9,656 bases of DNA from Planctomycetaceae bacterium (GTDB taxonomy: Bacteria > Planctomycetota > Planctomycetia > Pirellulales > Thermoguttaceae), in assembly GCA_009783865.1 (NCBI GenBank), contig WRCR01000126.1, positions 1 to 9,656 of the forward strand, written 5' to 3'. Shown here in pieces: positions 5,604-9,656 of this stretch (positions are counted from its first letter, which is position 1; every line of letters starts with the position of its first letter). The position numbers were made by a program, and so were the translations under genes. Below the pieces are notes generated by a model, which made no database searches, had not been told where the DNA came from, and saw nothing but the letters and a program-made list of their open reading frames with translations.

Positions 5604-8207
5604 ATGTCTTTGGAATTCACTCATCCGTATTATCTGATTGCCTTGCTCCTTGCAGTGTTTCTGCTCTGGGGCTTTCGCTATTCGCTCATTGATTTCACGA
5701 AAGCCCAACGCTGGATTTCGTTCCTGCTGCGTCTCGTCATTCTCTCCCTGCTCGTGTTCGCCATTGCCGGTCTGACACTGATGTCGCCCACCCATGAAAA
5801 AATGGTCGTCTTCCTGCTCGACCAAAGCCGAAGCATTGACGAAGCGGCAACGGAAAAAGCACTTGAGTTTATCAACGCCGCTCAAACCGCCTCTGGCAAC
5901 ACATCGTTCTTTGTTGTCCCCTTTGCCAGTTCGCCGATAGTAGAGACGGCAGGAAAGACGGCAGACGGCAGACAGCAGACAGCAGCAGACGCAAGCGATA
6001 AAGCAACACCTTCGCTGCCGTCTGCCGTCTGTAATCTGCCGTCCGAATGGCGGGAAGCAACCAACATTGCCGCTGCGTTGGAACCTGCTTTGGCGTTGAT
6101 ACCGCCGCGATATGTTCCGCATCTGGTCGTTTTGAGCGACGGCAACGAAACCAACGGCGATGTATTGAGTGCCGCTGTCCGAGGCGGAGTTGCTATTTCC
6201 ACAGTGCCGCTGCCCGCCCCAACTGCCCCCGAAGTGCAGATGGCGGAAATCCGATTGCCCGCACAAGTCCGGCAGGGCGAACCGTTTAACCTCGATGTTG
6301 TCGTTCAAAGCAATATCGATACCGAAGGACTCATCACGTTATACAGCGGAGCGTTCAAAGTTGCCGAAGAAACGAAACCGCTCAAAATCGGTGAAAATGT
6401 TTTTCGTTTCCGGCAGACGGTCGAGGACCGGCGGCAGCAGGAATTCTCCGCAACGGTTGCTGCCGTTGAGGATACAATACTCGACAATAATGCTGCTGCC
6501 GGACTTGTTTTCGCCGGAGGCAAACCGCGAATCCTGTTGGTCGAAAGCGACCCGAAGACAGCCCGCGATTTGGTTTCCGCCCTGCGGGAACAGGACATCG
6601 AGACCGAAGTCCGCCCGCCGGAAGGAATGCCCCGAACACTTGACGAACTTGACCAGTTTGAAGCGGTGGTTTTGTCAAACGTTCCGGCAACGATGCTGAC
6701 GATGCATCAGATGGATTTGGTGCGAACCTATTTGAGTGAACTCGGCGGCGGTTTCATTATGCTCGGCGGTGAACAATCTTTCGGACTGGGCGGGTATTAC
6801 AAAACGCCGATTGAGGAAGTGCTGCCGGTGCGCAACGACTTTGAAAAGGAAAAAGAAACGCCGTCCCTTGCTATTTGTCTTGTCATCGACCGCAGCGGTT
6901 CAATGGGCGGGCAGAAGATTGAACTGGCGAAAGATGCCGCAAAAAGTGCTGTCGAATTGCTTTCACCACGCGATTTTGTTGCCGTCGTTGCCTTCGACCA
7001 TGCAAGTTATGTGGTTGCCGCGATGCAAAGTGCCGCTTCGACGGGAGTTATAAAATCAGCAATTTCGACCATAGAAGCGGCTGGGGGAACGAACTTCTTC
7101 CCGCCCTTGAATGATGCTCACGAGCAACTCCGCCGCGCTTCTGCAAAACTGAAGCATGTCATCTTCTTGACCGATGGTTATCCAAACGAGCAGGGTGACT
7201 TTGAAAGTATGGTCCGGCAGATGGTGAACGACCAGATAACGTTTTCAACGGTCGGAGTCGGCGATGCGGACAACGAATTGCTCCAGCGTCTTGCCGATGC
7301 CGGAAAAGGGCGGCATTATTCCTGCGATGACCCGCAAGCGATACCGCAGATTTTCGCAAAGGAAACGATAACCGCGAGCAAGTCGGCGATTCACGAAATG
7401 CCGTTTGTACCGGTCATCATCACACCGACGGAAGTGCTTGCGGAGATTGACGTTGAATCGGCACCGCCGCTGCTCGGATTCGTTGTAACACGTCCTAAAC
7501 CGACTTGTCAATTCATTCTTGCGACGGAAAACGGCGAACCGCTTTTGGTATGGTGGCGTTATGGTTTGGGAGTGTCCGCTGCGTTCACCAGTGATGCGAA
7601 AAACCGCTGGGGTGCGGAGTGGCTGACTTGGACGGGGTACTCGAAGTTTTGGGCGCAAGTCATTCGGCAGACAATGCGGAAGCCGGAGCAGCGCGGCGCA
7701 ATGGTGGAATTGACGCAGCGTGCAGATGGTGTGCATCTGACAATGGACGTTGCCGATGATGCGGGGCGGTATATCAACGAAGCAGCGGGATGCATAACGG
7801 TGATACGTCCCGACTTGAGCAAAGCGGAAATCAATCTCAAGCCGACTGCTCCCGGACGTTATGAAGCGGAAATTCCAATGGACAAGCGGGGCGGTTATCA
7901 TCTTCAGGCATCGCTTGGTCTCGGCGAAGTCAATGTTCTGAATCAGTCCCGCGGGGTGATGGTTGGTTATCCTGAAGAACTTCGTCTTCGTCCGGTGAAT
8001 GAGGAACTGTTGCAGCGTCTTGCCGAATCAACGGGCGGTATTTACAATCCGGCACCTTCGGAGTTGTTTGCCGAGGATGCTAGCCAAAGTGCTTCTCGTG
8101 CAACACCTTTGCGTCCATATTTGTTTGCGGTTGCGGCGGGATTGTTCGTTTTTGACGTTTTGCTGCGGCGGGTGGATTTTGGAGGACGAAGGGCGCGCCG
8201 GCTTTAA
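5604..8207 (+). CDS. Membrane-anchored double vWA protein with glutamine-amidotransferase-like domain
   Basis: This 867-aa protein is of a type common in planctomycetes. Two N-terminal membrane helices (about 10-23 and 38-60) precede a first vWA domain at about 67-200. Its metal site is complete: D73-x-S75-x-S77, T153 and D179. A beta-rich linker (about 212-300) leads to a class-I glutamine-amidotransferase-like fold (about 307-408) with PRILLVESDP, FEAVVLSNVP, YLSELGGGFIMLGGE and GGYYKTPIEEVLPV. No catalytic Cys is visible, so it is probably non-enzymatic. The second vWA domain (about 421-595) has D429RSGS433, T496 and D524. C-terminal beta domains and a last helix (about 840-857) follow. 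Both metal sites look functional, implying metal-dependent ligand binding in the periplasm or on the membrane. Related proteins often sit beside MoxR ATPase and DUF58 genes; neither is in the window. The start has no Shine-Dalgarno but an extended -10 eight bases upstream. Residues about 116-148 are an in-frame repeat-derived insertion. Confidence 0.87.
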   Translation: MSLEFTHPYYLIALLLAVFLLWGFRYSLIDFTKAQRWISFLLRLVILSLLVFAIAGLTLMSPTHEKMVVFLLDQSRSIDEAATEKALEFINAAQTASGNTSFFVVPFASSPIVETAGKTADGRQQTAADASDKATPSLPSAVCNLPSEWREATNIAAALEPALALIPPRYVPHLVVLSDGNETNGDVLSAAVRGGVAISTVPLPAPTAPEVQMAEIRLPAQVRQGEPFNLDVVVQSNIDTEGLITLYSGAFKVAEETKPLKIGENVFRFRQTVEDRRQQEFSATVAAVEDTILDNNAAAGLVFAGGKPRILLVESDPKTARDLVSALREQDIETEVRPPEGMPRTLDELDQFEAVVLSNVPATMLTMHQMDLVRTYLSELGGGFIMLGGEQSFGLGGYYKTPIEEVLPVRNDFEKEKETPSLAICLVIDRSGSMGGQKIELAKDAAKSAVELLSPRDFVAVVAFDHASYVVAAMQSAASTGVIKSAISTIEAAGGTNFFPPLNDAHEQLRRASAKLKHVIFLTDGYPNEQGDFESMVRQMVNDQITFSTVGVGDADNELLQRLADAGKGRHYSCDDPQAIPQIFAKETITASKSAIHEMPFVPVIITPTEVLAEIDVESAPPLLGFVVTRPKPTCQFILATENGEPLLVWWRYGLGVSAAFTSDAKNRWGAEWLTWTGYSKFWAQVIRQTMRKPEQRGAMVELTQRADGVHLTMDVADDAGRYINEAAGCITVIRPDLSKAEINLKPTAPGRYEAEIPMDKRGGYHLQASLGLGEVNVLNQSRGVMVGYPEELRLRPVNEELLQRLAESTGGIYNPAPSELFAEDASQSASRATPLRPYLFAVAAGLFVFDVLLRRVDFGGRRARRL
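5945..6043. repeat. Palindromic heptamer element inside the vWA gene
   Basis: The left arm has GACGGCAG (5945-5952) and GACGGCAGACGGCAG (5957-5971). The right arm has the exact complements CTGCCGTCTGCCGTC (6015-6029) and CTGCCGTC (6036-6043). Together they form 15-bp and 8-bp perfect stems with a 4/6-nt internal loop and a 43-nt apical loop. The left side is built of CAGACRG heptamers continuing to about 5990. The element is in frame and encodes roughly residues 115-147 (TAGKTADGRQQTAAD through SLPSAVCNLPS), a low-complexity stretch with no counterpart in an ordinary vWA domain. It lies in a loop before metal-site T153, so the fold may tolerate it. Confidence 0.7.
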
Positions 8208-8293
8208 TTCGACAGTAATACGATAGTGTAATCATAGAACCGTTAAACCTCATTTTTTAACATAACAACCTCAGCAGCAACGGATGGTGTACG

Positions 8294-8854
8294 ATGTCTA
8301 ACCTCATTGCCTTATTAAACAGAAAGGTCATAAGTATTCCAGAGCATAATATTATTATTTATGGAAACTGGGTACACAAATATAAAGGTCAGAAAAATTG
8401 GGAAGGGCAGGCACTTTCAGAAGAACCTATGGTAGCAATTTCTTTTTTGGAATGTGATAACCAAATAGAATGGGGCAGGTCTGAAAGAAATAGTAATAAA
8501 GGCCTTGGTATTGAAATAAACATTCATAAATGTGACAACACTGGATTGGATGTTCGTTTTGTTCATACTTTTAATCATGGGTATTCTCATCACCGTTCAG
8601 AAATTGAAAATGAAAATTATTTTCCATCTATTTTTACTGGAAATACAACAGCAGGAAAAATATCATTGTTTTGTGATTTTGAGGGAAATCCAAAACTGAA
8701 ACTGTATTGTTTATTTATTCCATCGAAGATAACAAAAATTGTGCGGAACGGAATTTGGCATATAAAAAGAGAATACTTACATTTGATTGATGATGGTTTT
8801 ATTGATATATTTCAATATGGAAGAAAAGGTATCATTAGCAAATATGAAAAGTGA
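8294..8854 (+). CDS. AT-rich orphan protein, unknown function
   Basis: This is a 186-aa protein that I do not recognise. It has no signal peptide or membrane helix and looks like a soluble, mostly beta protein with many aromatic and basic residues. Visible features include NIIIYGNWVHKYKG near the start, VAISFLECDNQIEWG, a His-rich stretch (HTFNHGYSHHRSE, about 96-108), SLFCDFEGNPKLKLYCLFIPSK, and a C-terminal YLHLIDDGFIDIFQYGRKG. The His cluster could bind a metal, but nothing proves it. The ATG at 8294 follows GGATGG at 8282-8287. Base composition is strikingly different: two 60-nt samples (8461-8520 and 8641-8700) count 35% and 30% G+C, against 57% for 7261-7320 in the vWA gene. Codon choice is correspondingly rich in AAA, ATA and TTT, which suggests recent acquisition. 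It stands alone, with 86 nt upstream that show no clear promoter. Confidence 0.65.
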   Translation: MSNLIALLNRKVISIPEHNIIIYGNWVHKYKGQKNWEGQALSEEPMVAISFLECDNQIEWGRSERNSNKGLGIEINIHKCDNTGLDVRFVHTFNHGYSHHRSEIENENYFPSIFTGNTTAGKISLFCDFEGNPKLKLYCLFIPSKITKIVRNGIWHIKREYLHLIDDGFIDIFQYGRKGIISKYEK

Positions 8855-8909
8855 CCGGATTATCCCAGTCGGTTGATACGTTTTGCCTCCGCTTTCGTCA
8901 TTTGTTGTT

Positions 8910-8939
8910 GCGCAATCTTACGCTTGCGGCTCTGTTTTC
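8910..8939 (+). repeat. Dispersed repeat, copy 2
   Basis: This segment starts with GCGCAATCTT and matches 5523-5552 at 22 of 30 ungapped positions, in the same orientation. It lies in the 89-nt spacer between the AT-rich orphan gene and the convergent 70-aa gene. Confidence 0.4.
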
Positions 8940-8943
8940 GGCA

Positions 8944-9156
8944 TCACTTTTCGTGCAGCCGCGAAAAGTCGTAATCGTTGGGGTTAGCAACTTTTGCAAG
9001 TTCCTTGAATTCGGCAACGGCTTTTGCCATTCTTGCTGAATCGTAGGCGCGTTTCTCCTCACGGGTCATGTGCTTCGTTTCTTCGTAGTGACGGCGGCGA
9101 ATCTCGCGGACTCTTTCGACTGCATCATGGGGTAACTCACCGTATGATAGATTCAT
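8944..9156 (-). CDS. Small helical protein, second gene of a coupled pair
   Basis: This is a 70-aa charged protein with no signal peptide or membrane segment. It appears almost wholly helical: DAVERVREIRRRHYEETKHM (about 11-30), MTREEKRAYDSARMAKAVAEFKELAK (about 30-55), then a short tail with NPNDYDFSRLHEK. The size and the ETxxMTxEEkxAY pattern recall the small helical antitoxin-like proteins scattered through bacterial genomes, but I cannot assign a family and see no toxin next to it. Its ATG overlaps the TGA of the upstream 41-codon frame as ATGA, which indicates translational coupling. AGGAGG stands 15 bases before the ATG, too far for ordinary initiation but suited to a ribosome finishing the upstream gene. 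An 8-bp inverted repeat covers its last codons and stop. Confidence 0.68.
   Translation of the reverse strand: MNLSYGELPHDAVERVREIRRRHYEETKHMTREEKRAYDSARMAKAVAEFKELAKVANPNDYDFSRLHEK
8946..8969. repeat. Inverted repeat at the stop of the 70-aa gene
   Basis: ACTTTTCG (8946-8953) and CGAAAAGT (8962-8969) form a perfect 8-bp stem around an 8-nt loop. On the minus strand it spans the last codons of the 70-aa gene and the first base of its stop. No U tract follows, so it is not a classic terminator; it might stabilise the 3' end. Confidence 0.45.
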
Positions 9157-9278
9157 TTTCCATAAACTTTTCCTCCTGTTATAAACTCTGGGGTTGCAAT
9201 GTAGATACTACCGTGGTGTTCAACGGCATTAACGGCGTTGACTCGGATCACCGTTTTCTCGTTAGCGAGATGTCTCAT
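9153..9278 (-). CDS. Very small protein, first gene of a coupled pair
   Basis: This 41-codon frame reads MRHLANEKTVIRV, then NAVNAVEHHGSIYIATPEF and ITGGKVYGK before its stop. The evidence that it is real is indirect. Its TGA overlaps the next gene's ATG as ATGA, and the sequence alternates hydrophobic and polar residues as beta strands do (TVIRVNAV, GSIYIATPEF). A strong AGGAGG inside its last codons would serve the next gene. The frame is closed by a TGA five codons before the ATG, so no longer version exists on this strand. Its own start has no good Shine-Dalgarno. I recognise no family. Being upstream in a tiny two-gene unit, it could be the first member of a toxin-antitoxin-like or regulatory pair, which is only a guess. 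It could also be the decayed remnant of a longer gene. Confidence 0.5.
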   Translation of the reverse strand: MRHLANEKTVIRVNAVNAVEHHGSIYIATPEFITGGKVYGK

Positions 9279-9326
9279 GTTCCAAGTGATAACTCAAACT
9301 GTAAAAGAATTTGGCAAAAAATTACG

Positions 9327-9351
9327 CAACTCCTTGTGTAACAAGAAGTTG
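9327..9351 (-). other. Hairpin upstream of the mini-gene pair
   Basis: Arms 9327-9336 and 9342-9351 pair over ten positions with one mismatch around a 5-nt loop. On the minus strand the hairpin is followed after five bases by TTTTTT. It lies 49 nt before the 41-codon gene, so it could be a weak terminator of upstream transcription or a leader structure of the pair. Confidence 0.4.
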
Positions 9352-9415
9352 AATATAAACAAAAAAGGAGTAATTTTTGTCGTTTCCTCTGCATAGCCAA
9401 ACGGCTTGAAACACG

Positions 9416-9446
9416 AAAAAGCCCTGTTTTTTAAGTGAAAATAGGG
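9416..9446 (-). terminator. Intrinsic terminator after the right-edge gene
   Basis: On the minus strand CCCTATTTT (9446-9438) pairs with AAAACAGGG (9430-9422), eight of nine positions, around a 7-nt loop. It is followed by C and five U (9421-9416). It stands about 88 nt after the stop at 9534, so it should end that transcript and separate it from the mini-gene pair. Confidence 0.6.
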
Positions 9447-9533
9447 GAAATGCGAGTTTGACACAGTTAACCATTTTACAGTTTGAGTAAAGTTCCTCTA
9501 TTGAAAAGTGTGAAAAAAAATGAAATCAACGGT

Positions 9534-9656
9534 TTATTTACCGAACTGGCTTTGCAGTTCGCGGAGAAGTTTTTTAATATACTGTTTGCCGAGTTTATCC
9601 CGGAGCATTTCCACCGCCATCTTCACGAGGTCTTCGACAAACCCTTCACGGAAGTG
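9534..9656 (-). CDS. 3' end of a gene cut by the window edge
   Basis: The frame is open from the right edge to a TAA at 9536-9534 and gives the last 40 residues of a protein: HFREGFVEDLVKM, then AVEMLRDKLGKQYIKKLLRELQ and SQFGK. The sequence is an amphipathic, highly charged helix typical of a genuine C-terminus, and an intrinsic terminator follows. The start and most of the protein lie outside the window, so no family can be assigned. Confidence 0.55.
   Translation of the reverse strand, partial: HFREGFVEDLVKMAVEMLRDKLGKQYIKKLLRELQSQFGK

Noticed and set aside
5945..6043. CRISPR-like or simple tandem array reading of the heptamers
   Set aside because: There are no spacers between repeats, the arms are inverted copies, and the whole is in frame within a gene.
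5376..6308. 310-codon minus-strand open frame
   Set aside because: It overlaps two well-supported plus-strand genes, is rich in Arg, Cys and Gln as antisense frames of GC-rich genes are, and includes the palindromic repeat.
7245..7901. 218-codon minus-strand open frame
   Set aside because: It lies wholly within the vWA gene's conserved domains and shows no protein-like pattern.
9142..9168. Eight-codon frame starting at an ATG eight bases after the AGGAGG on the minus strand
   Set aside because: The spacing is ideal, but the AGGAGG is better explained as support for the 70-aa gene's coupled start; an eight-codon product is unlikely to matter.
9024..9341. 105-codon plus-strand frame
   Set aside because: It is antisense to the coupled mini-gene pair, whose ATGA overlap and helical protein are better evidence.

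Overview
The window looks like a chromosomal segment of a planctomycete, probably Pirellulales or a relative. The main reasons are a DUF1559 (H-X9-DG) protein and a large protein combining two vWA domains with a class-I glutamine-amidotransferase-like domain; both families are strongly expanded in Planctomycetota. No rRNA, tRNA, CRISPR array or insertion sequence is visible. I recognise no named gene well enough to give a symbol.

Layout, left to right. (1) A plus-strand DUF1559 protein (190-1230) carries an N-terminal zinc ribbon and a CD225/dispanin-like membrane module in place of the usual prepilin leader. (2) Convergent to it are two minus-strand genes for exported proteins. These are a PstS-like substrate-binding protein with a long unrecognised N-terminal region (1247-3070) and, upstream of it, a secreted M14-type (AspA/AstE-like) zinc amidohydrolase (3176-3961). 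A near-consensus promoter and a weak terminator between them suggest partly separate transcription. (3) From a divergent extended -10 promoter, a plus-strand pair follows: a HEAT-like repeat protein (4181-4825) and, 29 nt later, a three-TM membrane protein (4855-5523). (4) A large membrane-anchored vWA/GATase-like protein (5604-8207) appears to start from a leaderless or nearly leaderless mRNA. Its first vWA domain contains an in-frame palindromic insertion built of CAGACRG heptamers. (5) An AT-rich orphan gene (8294-8854), compositionally unlike its neighbours, suggests acquired DNA. (6) On the minus strand, two very small genes (41 and 70 aa) overlap by ATGA. They are followed at the right edge by the 3' end of another minus-strand gene with a good intrinsic terminator.

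Most of the window looks like ordinary planctomycete genome with loosely related cell-envelope genes. The items most worth following are the zinc ribbon-CD225-DUF1559 fusion, the palindromic element inside the vWA gene, the coupled mini-gene pair, and the AT-rich orphan. All calls come from reading the sequence by eye, with no database search.
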